DNA of 64,000 nt from Diplonema papillatum (GCA_030068145.1 JAPJBO010000791.1:1-64000); one strand, 5' to 3'. Shown: positions 19,735-30,625, numbered from the stretch's first letter. Translations and numbers: made by a program. The notes: a model not told the origin generated them from the letters alone.

Positions 19735-20310
19735 GCTTCCAAAGGCCTGTATCATTAGGAAAGTTGACCCACCAAGGCTTCTACAGGCAGAGGAGCTGAC
19801 CACATCAAGGCTTCTAAAGGTCTGTCCCTTCAGGAAAGCTGACCCACCAAGGCTTCTAAAGGCCTGTCCCTTCAGGAAAGCTGACCCATCAAGGGCTTCT
19901 AAAGGCAGAGGAGCTGACCACAACAAGGCTTCTAAAGGTCTGTCCCTTCAGGAAAGCTGACCCACACTTAGGCTTCTAAAGGCAGAGGAGCTGACCACAT
20001 CAAGGCTTCTAAAGGTCTGTCCCTTCAGGAAAGCTGACCCACACTTAGGCTTCTAAAGGCAGAGGAGCTGACCACATCAAGGCTTCTAAAGGTCTGTCCC
20101 TTCAGGAAAGCTGACCCACACTTAGGCTTCTAAAGGCAGAGGAGCTGACCACATCAAGGCTTCTAAAGGTCTGTCCCTTCAGGAAAGCTGACCCATCAAG
20201 GGCTTCTAAAGGCAGAGGAGCTGACCACAACAAGGCTTCTAAAGGCCTGTCCCTTCAGGAAAGTTGACCCGCACCAAGGCTTCTAAAGGCAGAGGAGCTG
20301 ACCACAGATA
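19735..20310 (+). repeat. 77-bp satellite made of two related half-units
   Basis: About seven repeats of AAGGCTTCTAAAGGTCTGTC, CCTTCAGGAAAGCTGACCCA and AGGCTTCTAAAGGCAGAGGA GCTGACC. Each unit has two half-units sharing GGCTTCTAAAGG. Variants (CACACTTAGG against CACCAAGG or CATCAAGGG) alternate irregularly. Bases 19539-19734 hold an A-rich run and no gene. Confidence 0.85.
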
Positions 20311-20439
20311 AGACAGACCGTCCCTCACTCTGAGACCGTGGACAAGTGGCCGAAACCACCAACGAATGTACACACCGATCCTCTTACCTCGTGTACCAGC
20401 CACCCTCAAGTACACTTCGCGGTGTAACAGGATGTTCCC

Positions 20440-20617
20440 ATTGCGGTGGAGTCCTGCCTCAGAAGCTGGAGTTAAAGCTGGAGCTAAAGAAGCGGGTGTC
20501 ACACCCGCTTTTTTCGGGTGTGGATTCTCACGCGTTTTGGTTGTAGCACACCCGCTTTTCGGGTGTGACTTGGGCACACCCTCTTCAACTCCTAGCTTCT
20601 GAGGCTGGACCTCACCG
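20440..20617. mobile_element. short family F MITE
   Basis: The left TIR, CTGCCTCAGAAGCTGGAGTT, is mirrored by AACTCCTAGCTTCTGAGGC at 20600. Outer ends read GCGGTGGAGTCC and, reversed, CACGGTGAGGTCC. The interior consists of hairpins built on CACACCCGCTTTTCGGGTGT. The same ends and hairpins occur at 48075-48230, and they bound the gene-carrying element at 33855-34638. Confidence 0.75.
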
Positions 20618-20754
20618 TGCAAGCCTCTACGGTCAACCGGAGACTTTTGTATCACTGTGTAGTGGCACTGTGGTATGCTATACAGCAACCACGTAGTACT
20701 AGCTAGTACCTATACACCGCCCTGCATAGGGATGATAGGTGCAGAGATGCTCTG

Positions 20755-20830
20755 CAGGGCACTAGCTTGGTCTCCAGCCCATTTTCCAAATTTGGACCGC
20801 TAACGGCTTTTTTGTGTTTTCACTGTTTTC
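20755..20830 (-). repeat. reversed fragment of the 204-bp satellite unit
   Basis: The reverse complement reads AAAAAAGCCGTTAGCGGTCC, then AAATTTGGAAAATGGGC, GGAGACCAAG, which matches the satellite unit border and the array's right end at 15157-15195. Confidence 0.7.
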
Positions 20831-21000
20831 CAGCGGTTTCTGCACGTTGGGGGCTCACCTGCCGGTGTTGCGCGGGTCTCTGCCTCCTCTCCGGCCTCAA
20901 CCTCTAGTGTCGCGGAGTAGCAACAGCCAGGATTTGTCGACTGGAACCCATACTCGTACACCGCATGTACCACCTCGTGGAGTGTAGGTATGCATAGCAG

Positions 21001-21459
21001 ATGCGCGCAGCATCCATCCTCGCATCCGAAATACCGACCTTCAAATCCACAAATAACGCCAGCAACACAGGTAAATCCGGGTTTAGCGGCGGGCGAAAGC
21101 GTTCGACAAAAAAAGGTTCTCCCCAGGCGCATGCCAGCGCAAACCCGCCCCGCAAGCGAGTAAGGACGCACGGGACTCGGTTTCGGGAAACAAAAGAAGA
21201 ACAAAAGCAAAGAAACAAAGTCGTCAGACACCAGAACGACGTTATACCGTCGCCCGCACACACAAAACGAACTTTCACTCTAAAACACCAGTGCGCCGGT
21301 TTTTCGCGGACCGAACGGTCACGGAAGTCTTTTTCCCCTCCCCGACCCCAGCTGACCCGCCGCCTGAAATCGTCGGTCTGGCACCCCAGAAGGAAGAGCA
21401 ACGCAGACGGGGATCGTAATCTGATCCATTGGAGCGGTGGGCCGCGTACGCCTAATTGA
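21001..21459 (+). CDS. 152-aa basic ORF containing the family A peptide
   Basis: The ORF contains NTGKSGFSGGRKRSTKK, the same peptide (NTGESGFSGGRKRSTKK) encoded in one frame by the family A repeats at 26540, 39630, 46155, 47260 and 52950. Beyond this shared core, the ORF continues with very basic sequence (PRKRVRTHGTRFRETKEEQK). On the other strand the same core reads FFVERFRPPLNPDLPV, also open in several copies, so which strand was translated is unsettled. Possibly a decayed element protein. No known domain is recognised. Confidence 0.25.
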   Translation: MRAASILASEIPTFKSTNNASNTGKSGFSGGRKRSTKKGSPQAHASANPPRKRVRTHGTRFRETKEEQKQRNKVVRHQNDVIPSPAHTKRTFTLKHQCAGFSRTERSRKSFSPPRPQLTRRLKSSVWHPRRKSNADGDRNLIHWSGGPRTPN

Positions 21460-21539
21460 CGGCCTCGCCCTTTCGTTCGGGAGGAGCCCCGCCCCTGGTA
21501 GAGGGTGCTGGACCGACGGAGATCCCCCGAATTCCTCTC

Positions 21540-21700
21540 TCAACCCTTCAAAACCTGAGGACAACCCTCAAACGCGTGACCCCAGAAGTGAGGACAACCC
21601 TCAGACGTCCGATTTCGTGGTCGAAAACGCGAGGACAACCCTCAAACGGCAGTTTTGGCCACGTTTTCGTGGTTGAAAACGTAGAACCTTGGACGAAACT
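21540..21700 (+). repeat. short tandem repeats upstream of a gene
   Basis: GAGGACAACCCTCAAACG-like units occur at 21561, 21591 and 21632. Near 21716 and 21870 there are two copies of CTTCGTTTTGATT. They precede the gene at 21930, but no promoter motif can be named with confidence. Confidence 0.5.
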
Positions 21701-21905
21701 CAAAAGAGGACCGCTAATAGCTTCGTTTTGATTATTCCATCTCGGGTTACGAGACCAACAAAACGAGTCGAGAGAATCAATCCCCTTGTCATTCCGTGCT
21801 CCCGGCAGTCCTTCCTACTGATCCCGCGCAACGGGGCCTCGGACGAAACGAGACCGGCCAAGAACTTCGTTTTGATTCTTCTCTGGTAAAGCCTTGCCCG
21901 CGGTG

Positions 21906-21929
21906 GTTTGCGCGGGGTGGGGGGTGGGA
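21906..21929 (+). promoter_or_regulatory. G-rich leader immediately before the start codon
   Basis: GCGGGGTGGGGGGTGGGA ends directly at the ATG. The PTEN-like gene has GCGGGGGGTGGGAGGCG at the equivalent place (40170-40187). Shared position in two unrelated genes suggests a 5'-UTR or core-promoter habit of this genome. This is inferred from two cases only. Confidence 0.3.
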
Positions 21930-22865
21930 ATGAACCCCGAAATCGACCAGGATGATTCGCTGCTCAATGTGTTCCAAGTCCTGTCGACGGCGAGGAAGGG
22001 CGTGATGAAAACAGCGCCGGTGACGATCCCGGACACGATCGCATACCAGCACGGGAGCCTGCGGTGGTGGTACTTTTACGAGCAGCCCCGCGTCGAGAAG
22101 AACGAAGACGGCGTCAGGGTCGAGAAGGGCGGCCAAGTGTCGCGCAAGGACCGCCGCGAGTGCTCGCACGACCGCATCGTCAGCCACTTCGCGAAGAAAG
22201 CTGCCCCCGGCACCCCCGTCGCGACCTTCATGCACAAGCGGGCGACGCCCCGGTTCATCGAGGACGCGCCGGCGGCAGCGCCGACCGTAGTCGAGTTCAT
22301 GGACGCCCAGGGCCTCCGCAACTTCCTCAGCAACCGAGACGCGCGCCCCGACGGGATCCTGCAGAAGTTCGTGTGCACGCAGAGCCTCAACGCGGTTGTG
22401 CAGGTGATCTGGACCCCATACTTCGCGCGCGCCACCCGGTACCAAAACGTGCACAAAATATCGAACACCCGCATAGGCCTCTACGAGCGATGCGTCACCC
22501 ACGAGGGCCGGTCGCAGTACTCGCACGAGGTCGCGTGCTCCCCCCACATCGTCCGCGAGCTCTCCGACGCGTGCAAGGTCTTCTCCGAGCACTACTACGC
22601 GGTCGAGCACAAACTAGTCACCCGGCTCGTGCTGTACTTCAAGTTCGACCAGCTCAAGCTGCTGTTCCTGTACCCCGGCGCGGTGGTGACGGCCCGGTTC
22701 CCGGTCCACAACCCGCCGATCTCGAACAGTGGGTACCAGCAGCCCGACGGCCCGCCGGCCGACGCGGGCGGCGGGCACAAGTCGTTGAAATCGGTGCAGG
22801 ACAAGCGCGTCCTCCTCAACCTCAACACCGTATACACCAACGCCACCAAGGATCCCCAAAGAGGT
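21930..22865 (+). CDS. exon 1 of a conserved-looking protein of unknown function
   Basis: The best start is the ATG at 21930 (MNPEIDQDDSLLNVFQVLST), directly after the G-rich leader; an upstream in-frame ATG at 21894 would add 12 weak residues. The exon encodes 312 residues with strong third-position G/C. Notable segments are HGSLRWWYFYEQP, QKFVCTQSLNAVVQVIWTPY, NVHKISNTRIGLYERCVTHE and HKLVTRLVLYFKF. These look like a folded, conserved domain, and the general pattern (an IQ-F-V...W, then R...T-EG, then R-hhh-FK layout) recalls unnamed proteins of protists, but I cannot assign a function. Coding quality drops sharply after TNATKDPQRG, where GTGTGTGCTCAG offers a donor. The frame at 22865 is phase-compatible with the acceptor at 23760. 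Confidence 0.75.
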
Positions 22866-23760
22866 GTGTGCTCAGGCCTTACGTTGGAAATCGCCGGAAA
22901 TCCTTTATTATAGTATTAGCACGTACAAACAAACATTGGAAGCATCCCCAAAACCGACCTTTTGTCCATCTGCACGCCAGATTCTGGTCGCCACGCGAGC
23001 TGATTGCTTGCCCATACTTGCCAGGGATTTAGCTCTTACCATCCGGTATGCAGCATGCTGACGGACTGATTTCAGCACGTTAATCTTCTTAGTTTCTTGT
23101 ACACATGCTGAATCAGTAGGTGTACACGTGCTGAAATCAGTACGTTATCACGTACTATCTTTTCTGCAGATTCATCTGGGGATTACCGGTCGGGGATTCC
23201 GGTCGGCAGATCCTGCTGTTGCTTGCCACCGCGACACTGGAGGGTTGAGGCCGGAGAGGAGGCAGAGGCAAAGACATGTTGAAATCCTCAAGCCTCATGC
23301 AGCATTGTTCCTCAGATCTCACTTCTCTCTGTTTAGCTTTTGTCGCTTGCCAGCCTCGTCAGCATGGTATCGGCAATCCTTGCAGAATCAGCAGATTGCT
23401 ATAAATCTGCAAAATCGTCACGAAAACTATTGACCGGACCTTTTTTTGTGTTAACAATGCATTGTTGGTACTAAAAAGTGGGGGGCCCAAGACTAAATTC
23501 AAAGCGAATTTCTTCTTGGTGTCGGTCGCAACACTTACAAACATGGCTAGCCGTATTTAAGCATACCTACTGCCCACATACCACCCGCCTCACAGCCTCA
23601 ATGGTCAACCGGAGACCCTAAAACACCGAACCTCTAAACCACAATAAACGCTAAAAATTAGTAGTTGGCAGCGTACTACATGAAACTTACCAAAGCAGGG
23701 GAGCGCACAAACAAAAGAAAGCGCCATACTAATTTTTTGGGGGGTTATCTTTGTTGCTAG
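22866..23760 (+). other. probable intron with repeat insertions
   Basis: Lies between two coding segments in compatible phase, starting GTGTGCTC and ending TATCTTTGTTGCTAG. Inside are TGCTGAAATCAGTACGT-type repeats (23070-23150) and a family E copy (about 23460-23655, with TTCTTCTTGGTGTCGGTCGC and TCAATGGTCAACCGGAGACC). Without transcripts the exact donor (22864 or 22866) is uncertain. Confidence 0.55.
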
Positions 23761-26205
23761 AAAATTAAGGCCAAGTTAAAAAACACAGCCACGTCGCGAG
23801 ACAGCAGCCAGAAGGAGACGATCCACGTCACGCCGCACGGCGACTTCCTGTCGCCGACGACAATGCTGAACGACTGCCCGTCGTACGGCGAGGGCGGCAG
23901 GGACCCGCTGGCCCCATGCGTGAACGACCGGCCCGCCCCCCGCGGCGCCGCGGCGTCCGACCTGCAGAGGTCCGTGAGGGACAAGGGCACTCCCGAAGAG
24001 CAAGCCACCCGGCTCAAAGCGAACAAGCTGCACGCCCTCTTCCCCCTCTCCCGCCCCGCGTCCGCCGGCGCGCCCGCCGCGGACCCGAGCCCCCGGAGCC
24101 GGCTGGTGCCGCTGCTCACGGCGTCCGACGGCAAGCGCCCCTCCGGAGCGAAGCGCAGCCGCGTGTCGGACATCCGGCGGTCCCTTGCGCAGACCGCGCC
24201 CCGCCGCCCCATGTCGCCAGGGTCGCACCGGGCGGCCGCGAGGCTGGGCGACACGCAGCTGGTGGAGACCCGGCCCTGGTCGGCTCCGACGGAGGCGAAC
24301 CCGAACCAGACGGCGTGCGACAGCGAGGGAGAAGGACCGCTCGTGCACCGAGAGGGTACCGACGGCCAGAGCCGGTGGAATACCGAGCGCCCCGTGTCAG
24401 CGGCGACAGGCGAGTTGAATGGACTCAAGGCGGGATCCGACCGGACCAGCACGTCGCCCCGCGACGATTTGTTCACGTCTCCGCGGGGCCTGCGGGAGAA
24501 GGTGGCCGCGGCCTCAGGGTTGCCCGTGAGCCCGCTGTCCCCGGTGCGGCGCGCGTGGTCCCCCGCGAACCCACGGGCGCTGCCCGCGAAGCTGGGCGGG
24601 GCCCCTGCCCCCCTGCAAAGGGGAACCCCCGCGAGCCCCGGAACCACGTCCGGGTCGAGAACCCCGGAGGGGTTCTTATGCCTTGGCAGCGCGCCGACGT
24701 CGCCGTGCGGGCACGCGCCCGGCCCCCAAGGGGGTACGGCGGCCGGCGTTGTCATCGAGTACCAGCAGTACCCAGCAGTGGTGGCGGTGCGGCACGGCTG
24801 CTTCGAGCAGCTGGGCGTGGTGGAGGACCCGTCGTTCTGCGTGTCGCCGGAGAGCCTGGAGGCCGCGGCGGAAAAGCGGGTGGAGCAAAACGCCGCGGGG
24901 CCGTTGCTGCTCGAGACGCTGCGGGCTGGCAGCGAGGCCGGAGAAACCGAGAAGGGCGGCGCACCGTCTCCAGCCTCCTTCCCGAGCCCGGACAGCCCGT
25001 TCGCGGCGAAGCCGCGCGACGGCGGCCTTGGGGTGGAATCACCGGAACTCCCGGCATCCCTCCAACCCGGGAGGCACCGGCGCCCGCAACGTGGCGGGTC
25101 TTGCGAGACCGAGAACAACGGCGCCGCCGAAAGGCCAGCGTCCGCCGTGAGCCCGGACAGTGCGTTCGCGGTGACCCCGAATCCGAGCGACCGCGTAGTG
25201 GGTTCAGCTCTCCACCCCGGGAGGCATCGCCCGCAACGCGGCGGGGCAGACGCGCCGCACGACGCCAATCTGTCCCTGCCGCTGTCGCTGCACGTCCTCC
25301 GCGTCTCACTCGACGAGGAAACCGCCCCTTCGGACGTCAAGCTGAACGGGTCTTCGAGCAACGTGTGCACGGACCCCCTGGTGAATCGCGGTGATGACGG
25401 GGGTGCGGCAGCCCTGAAGGCGGCCGAGGATGCGGTGTACCGACTGCTTGGCAACGGGGGCTACTGGAGCCGGTGCTCGGACGAGGTACGGGCGCAGGCG
25501 TCGGACGTGTTCTCGCGGCATGCGGCGGCGGTGGCGGCGGTCGACGAGGCGGTGTACCGGTGCTACTGCAGGGCGCGGGGGGAGCGGGTGCTCGCGCATC
25601 GCGGCTGCCGGGAGTCGGCGTTCGACTTCGTGTTCCGGCTGCCGAACGAGACGCTTGCGACGGTGCCGGAGGCGGCGGTGACCGGGGTGCTGAGCACACG
25701 GTTGCACTTCTGCCTGATTTTGGAGTCGGATCCTGACTTCGATGAGTTGCCCTTCGACGAGAGCGAGACACCGAGTACGACAACCACGTGGGCGCACCGC
25801 CGATGCCCGTCCTCATCGGCGGGCAAGGGTTTCGGAATGGAGCCGCAGGTCACGACGTACAGCATCACGACCGCCGTCCAGCACCTGAAGCGGCTTCTGC
25901 ACTACTCGAAAGTGTACCACTTCGCGCTCCTCCTCACCCGGGTCTCCGCCGCCCTCACCGCTTCTCTCGCCGACTTCGACCAGGCCGCCCCCAGCGGCGA
26001 GGGCCCCCCCGCCGTCAAGCTCTCGCCCGTCCTCCGCGGCCCGTTCACCCAAGCGACAGCATCGCTCCTGCTCAGCTACACCAACGCTTTGGTGGACGCG
26101 TCCGCCTCGCTGCTGCAGACCTGCGCCGGCGGCGACGCGACGATGCCGGGCGAGCTGGCGGTGCCCCCGCTGGTCTGCATGCTCGCAGCCGCAAAAAAAG
26201 GCTGA
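23761..26205 (+). CDS. exon 2: long disordered region and C-terminal helical segment
   Basis: The frame is open from the acceptor at 23760 (KIKAKLKNTATSRDSSQKET), well before the first ATG at 23863, which argues for splicing from exon 1 rather than a separate gene. Spliced, the protein would be about 1,126 residues. Exon 2 starts with IHVTPHGDFLSPTTMLNDC. It then has some 450 residues rich in Pro, Ser, Arg, Gly and Ala, typical of disorder, with repeated SPxSPV/FAV-type phrases (SFPSPDSPFAAKP, SAVSPDSAFAVTP). It ends with better-ordered segments such as FDFVFRLPNETLATVPEAAV, TYSITTAVQHLKRLLHYSKV and FTQATASLLLSYTNALVDAS before AAAKKG and stop. No catalytic motif, signal peptide or membrane segment is seen. 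If the splice is wrong, this is a separate gene starting at 23863. Confidence 0.7.
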   Translation, partial: KIKAKLKNTATSRDSSQKETIHVTPHGDFLSPTTMLNDCPSYGEGGRDPLAPCVNDRPAPRGAAASDLQRSVRDKGTPEEQATRLKANKLHALFPLSRPASAGAPAADPSPRSRLVPLLTASDGKRPSGAKRSRVSDIRRSLAQTAPRRPMSPGSHRAAARLGDTQLVETRPWSAPTEANPNQTACDSEGEGPLVHREGTDGQSRWNTERPVSAATGELNGLKAGSDRTSTSPRDDLFTSPRGLREKVAAASGLPVSPLSPVRRAWSPANPRALPAKLGGAPAPLQRGTPASPGTTSGSRTPEGFLCLGSAPTSPCGHAPGPQGGTAAGVVIEYQQYPAVVAVRHGCFEQLGVVEDPSFCVSPESLEAAAEKRVEQNAAGPLLLETLRAGSEAGETEKGGAPSPASFPSPDSPFAAKPRDGGLGVESPELPASLQPGRHRRPQRGGSCETENNGAAERPASAVSPDSAFAVTPNPSDRVVGSALHPGRHRPQRGGADAPHDANLSLPLSLHVLRVSLDEETAPSDVKLNGSSSNVCTDPLVNRGDDGGAAALKAAEDAVYRLLGNGGYWSRCSDEVRAQASDVFSRHAAAVAAVDEAVYRCYCRARGERVLAHRGCRESAFDFVFRLPNETLATVPEAAVTGVLSTRLHFCLILESDPDFDELPFDESETPSTTTTWAHRRCPSSSAGKGFGMEPQVTTYSITTAVQHLKRLLHYSKVYHFALLLTRVSAALTASLADFDQAAPSGEGPPAVKLSPVLRGPFTQATASLLLSYTNALVDASASLLQTCAGGDATMPGELAVPPLVCMLAAAKKG

Positions 26206-26281
26206 TTTGGCCGTCAATCAACAAAGGGCGAAGCTGGCTGGCCAACTCTTGTGTTGCCCTTTTTGAGTACTTGCGGGTTGT

Positions 26282-27244
26282 TGCCCGTCAATGTTTGGCG
26301 CAGGGGCTAAAAAGACGTAGGCAGCGTGTTTCGGTGAGTTCCAAACCTGAGAAGGAAACAGGTGGGGTAACGATCACCGGCATACACCTGCAAAACGAAG
26401 CGCCTGTTTTTTTTGCTGTGTGTGTGTGTGTGACAACGAGGTTCTGTTCCTTTTTTTTTTTGTATAAGCACCTGCCTTGTAGGAAATGCTTGAGGAGGCT
26501 GCCAGTTGCGATAGATCAAAGGAGGTAAATGTGCTGTAGCCCACACGAAACACAGGTGAATCTGGGTTCAGTGGCGGGCGTAAGCGTTCAACAAAAAAGA
26601 CCCACTTTGTAGTTGTTTTCTCCCCCTCTGGCCTCCTTCGAAGAAAGCACAAGGCAGCCCCTCGAGCATTTCTTTTGAAGTATAGAGCTCACTAGGACAA
26701 CAAACGGAGGCTGGGTCTTAGCCTTTTGAGAGGGAAACAACGGGAACATGAATGCACCTGGCCATCCTTTAGCTCCGTTAGGTCGGGAGGAGGAACGGTT
26801 TCCGGGGTGTCTTGTTGTCGGCTCCGGTTAGAAGTCCGGTTGGGGAGCTTCTTTCTGGCTCGTGCCGAGACCAGTCTTTGTTGCAGCTACATGAACAGTG
26901 GCAGCGTATTCTATGAAACTTCCCGAAGCAAGCAGGCGAGGTTGCAAGTGCGCACCAACAAGAGCTCAGCACTGTCAATCTCCAATCGCCAAGAAGAAGA
27001 GAGCCCGCGACGCGTCAAGACGGTGCTCGCCTGCCAGCCAGGTCGGTCCCGGTTGTGCCAACACCGACGCCGTCACGCCGTCGGTGACGGGGCCGCGGCC
27101 CGCACCGCGCCTCCGACGGTACGACCTACACCCGCCTTAGAAGTACGTGGTTGTAGTGAGGCGACCGGAAACTCCTCGGAGAGAGGTCCCTGATGATGGT
27201 CCCTGCACTCCAACTCGTCTCTCTCGCTCTCTCGCTCTCTCAAT
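26282..27244 (+). mobile_element. (CT)n-tailed retroposon copy with 14-bp direct repeats
   Basis: TACTTGCGGGTTGT occurs at 26268-26281 and again at 27245-27258, immediately after a CT-rich tail (27216-27242). The 3' part has the family signature (GAAACTCCTCGGAGAGAGGT, then GATGGTCCCTGCACTC) and a degenerate Ala/Pro/Arg frame. A family A repeat lies nested at 26450-26690. The 5' end differs from the copy at 4174, consistent with 5' truncation. Confidence 0.6.
26450..26690 (+). repeat. family A repeat copy
   Basis: Starts with a T run then GTATAAGCACCTGC-TTGTAGG and continues through GAGGAGGCTGCCAGTTGC, GATCAAAGGAGGTAAATGTG, CACACGAAACACAGGTGAAT and GGCGGGCGTAAGCGTTCAAC to CAAGGCAGCCCCTCGAG. 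Open on both strands in parts. Confidence 0.85.
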
Positions 27245-27494
27245 TACTTGCGGGTTGTCCTGCACCCTCAAAGGAGGAGATGCGCTGTAGCCAGCACGAA
27301 AGGAATACCTGCGGTTAGTCCCTTTCTCTGCTGGAGTTTTTTCTGCCCCCACCACTATCTAGCCCCCGTCGAAAGAAGCACCGTCCTCCGCGTGTCAAGA
27401 GCACAGACTCAAGTATTCCCTCTCCAAATGCCTTGCACAAAGGCACACGGCTTGTCGGCGGTGAGTTGCAACAAGGGTTGTTCCCCGTGAGAAA

Positions 27495-28800
27495 AAGGTT
27501 CTTTGGTCTCGTCAAAAACTGAGTATATAGAGGTGGCGAAAGACCTGTCGAACTGTCTCGTAGTCGAATACCACCGAAAGTTTCCTGAGGATAGCCTGCA
27601 CCACTTCTCGACCTATGCTCGAGCGGTAAAGTGGCGTGAGCTTCCTGTGGGGGTTCTTGCTTTCAACCCCCACGGTGGTATTTCGTCCGAGAACGGGTAT
27701 ATAAGTGTTGGAGGAAATGAGAAGCTCGTCTTCGCGAACCGTGGTGTTTTCATCTGCGTCCTGAATCAAGCTTTACGTAAAAACGATCAGGCACTGCGTT
27801 CAACGAAAACAACTCTTTCTTCCTATCATCATCATTAGTCTTGTATCAGCCGCGGTTGTGCGAGTGACGAGCCCTTGTTTTCGCCCGAAACGCAGCTTTT
27901 AGTGTCCATCGAACCATCTCGTAGCCGAATAACATCGAAGGTTTCCTGCGGATAGCTAGCACCATTGCTCGACCTGTGTTCGAGCTGAAAAGTGGTGTGT
28001 GCTTTTCTGGGGGGTTCCTGCTTTGGACCCCCACGGTGGTGTATTGGTCCGACAGCCGATATAGACATTTTCGCCAGAACCCCATTTTTTTTGTGTACCT
28101 GGTCCTTCAACACGAATAAGGATCTTTGATCTCGTCAAAACTGAGTATAGACCTGGCATCGTAGCCGAATACCTCCGAAGGTTTCCTGAGGATAGCTAGC
28201 ACCAGTGGTTGGCCTGCGTATGTTCGAGCTTTAAACTGGCGTGAGCTTGCTTGTCCTCCTTGGAACCCCCAACGTGGTATCTGGTCCGACGGCCGATATA
28301 GACATTTTCGCCAGAACCCCATTTTTTGTGTACCTGCTCCTTCAACACGAATAAGGATCTTTGATCTCGTCAAAACTGAGTATAGACGTGGCATCGTAGC
28401 CGAATAGCACCAGTGGTCGGCCTGCGTATGTTCGAGCTTTAAAAGTGGCGTGAGCTTGCTTGTCCTCCTTGGAACCCCCAACGTGGTATCTGGTCCGACA
28501 GCCGATATAGACATTTTCGCCAGAACCCCATTTTTTGTGTACCTGCTCCTTCAACACAAATAAGGATCTTTGATCTCGTCAAAACTGAGTATAGACGTGA
28601 CATCGTAGCCGAATACCTCCGAAGGTTCCTGAGGATAGCTAGCACCAGTGGTCGGCCTGCGTATGTTCGAGCTTTAAAAGTGGCGTGAGCTTGCTTGTCC
28701 TCCTTGGAACCCCCAACGTGGTATCTGGTCCGACGGCCGATATAGACATTTTCGCCAGAACCCCATTTTCTTCATGTACCTGGTCGTTCAACATTAAAAG
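27495..28800 (+). repeat. array of ~210-330-bp units
   Basis: Five units share CTCGTCAAAACTGAGTATA, CGTAGCCGAATACCTCCGAA, GTTTCCTGAGGATAGCTAGC, TTTAAAAGTGGCGTGAGCTT and GACATTTTCGCCAGAACCCC. The last three (starting near 28118, 28353 and 28562) are very similar, while the first two are diverged and longer. One unit lacks the CCTCCGAAGGTTTCCTGAGG block. The first unit alone keeps a long plus frame (next entry). Confidence 0.85.
27503..27838 (+). CDS. 111-aa ORF in the first unit of the array
   Basis: Reads KTEYIEVAKDLSNCLVVEYH, FPEDSLHHFSTYARAVKWRE, and NGYISVGGNEKLVFANRGVF, ending in a short His run and stop. Homologous positions in the later units are broken by frameshifts and stops. Either this is the ancestral coding sequence from which the array decayed, or a chance ORF. 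No domain is recognised; the reverse frame is also partly open. Confidence 0.25.
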   Translation: MVSSKTEYIEVAKDLSNCLVVEYHRKFPEDSLHHFSTYARAVKWRELPVGVLAFNPHGGISSENGYISVGGNEKLVFANRGVFICVLNQALRKNDQALRSTKTTLSSYHHH

Positions 28801-30280
28801 GAGGCCTCAGGGAAAGAGCCCTGCGTCGAAGTCAGCGTGCGTGAAAGCACACAAAGTTCTTTCCGCGTTGCGACGCCATGTAAGTATCCCTTCACCGGCC
28901 ACGCCGCGGGGCTCCAGGGTATCCTGAATGATCCGAGTGGAACTAATCAGCAGTCTCGCAATCGAAATTTGGACGATTCGAAATAGGACCAGACGGCTCA
29001 AACAGTACTCTCCTTCTCCTTTGCGCGAGCAATGCAGTGTTGGCACCGAAATCAGCAGCTACGCGCAACTTGTCCAAGCAGGTGAGTTCGTCGGTGTACA
29101 CAAACGAAGCCACGTGCAATGTGTGAGGAAACTGAACCGCCTGAGCAGGACCCTCTGTTCATGCTCAGTTGCCACTTGATACCCGCCCAAAACAATTGGG
29201 TTCAGGGCTGTGCGGGACAAAAAAAACTCTAGCTTTGCATTCTCCTTATCTTTTGCACGTGCCGGAACAGAAACAAACCACGAAGCCCGAGGGTTGCATG
29301 CACCTGGGGAGTGCTAGAGAACGCGTGTTCAGGCTGGGATCTTGCTCAGAGGAGCGACACAGCATCAGGTTGCATAAGTGTCTACAAAGGCGGTTTACGC
29401 CAGCAGACCGGGGGACCCCTCAAAACCCCCATAAAATCGCATTTTTGGGACATCATAGACGGCTCTCGCGGTGTGCTGTTTCTTTTGACCAAGCAGGATT
29501 TGGGTGTTCCGGTATTTGCGGCGCACAAAATGCAGTTATATTCTTGCCACACATCAATTGTCTTCTCTTCCTCGTTCCAACGCCACCAAGTCAGGTTCTT
29601 TTTTATTCTCCACACAAAGTCAAGCCAATGCAATCGCCTGGTCTCGTACCCCTCCCAAGTCCCCACAGTTATACAAAAGTCACAGCACAAGCATACTGCG
29701 TGTCGCAATCATCCACTTATCCAGGTGTTTACGAGTAGTAGCACGAACTCCGCCCTCGCCACCAAGCCAAAATGGCACCCCCTCTTTTCCCTTTAGACCC
29801 CCCTCCTCATGGCAGCGTTGCATTTTGGAGGCTTTTGGCACACGCAGAAGAACGTGGCCATATCCGTTCCAATCCGCGTCATGATATCTGAGGCGTGACT
29901 TAGTGCAAGCACCCGAAGCACGCGCCGGGGGAAGAAGAGTCACCTGAGTGACCACCTCTGGAGAGTGACTTATGCAGACCATCGCCACTAATTCTCTGCA
30001 TTGCGGGATGTTGCCAGTGGATGGACCTGTTAGTTTATTCGGTGTCGGCGTCGTTTAACTTTTAGCCACGCGCCACCGTTGTTCCGAAAATGTACCTCGG
30101 CGTCTATCTATACCATCATCAGCGCTAGCAGGTTTTGGCAGAGCGCGTGGTTGTCCAGCAGCGGCAGCATGTGCTTGGAGCAAGACAGGCGCTATGGTGG
30201 AGGGAAAGAGGGACAAGCCTCATCAGTATCACATTATGCTACTAGTCGGCTAATACTAATCTGCCCAGACTTGCGTCTTC
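28801..30280. other. no gene recognised
   Basis: About 1.5 kb of mixed sequence with overlapping short ORFs and no coding bias or repeat that I can match elsewhere in the window. Confidence 0.4.
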
Positions 30281-30284
30281 TACG

Positions 30285-30625
30285 ACATGTTATTAGCTGG
30301 CTAATATTAAGCAGCGCTCTTTATCGGCAAGCTTTGTTGAAATATTTACTTGTTAGTTGTCGACAACTTGTTGTCGTGTGAAAAAAAGCCACATGCGTAA
30401 GTATGAAGTAGAGGAGCATAGCGTGCAGATACTCGTCATCAACCGGCATGCGGTGCGACACAAGCTGCACGATGCACGTCCGCTCAGCGTTCATCCCGGC
30501 GACTCAGACGGTGTATTAGCTGGCTAATAATAAGCAGCGCTCTTTATCGGCAAGAAATACGTAGCTTTGTTGAAATATATGTACTTGTTACTTGTCGACA
30601 ACTTGTTGTCGTGTGAAAAAATGCC
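30285..30625 (+). repeat. direct repeat pair of ~105 bp
   Basis: TTAGCTGGCTAATA-TAAGCAGCGC, TCTTTATCGGCAAG, TTGTTGAAATAT and TTGTCGACAACTTGTTGTCG occur at 30290-30380 and 30514-30618. The second copy has small insertions. GTCGACAACTTGTTGTCG within it can fold on itself. Confidence 0.8.

Noticed and set aside
22076..24348. Long minus-strand and alternative-frame ORFs over the two-exon gene
   Set aside because: They are shadows of a GC3-rich coding strand; their amino-acid composition (Arg/Ala/Pro/Gly) is typical of antisense frames of GC-rich genes. The same applies to the 651-residue frame at 41159-43114 over the PTEN-like gene.
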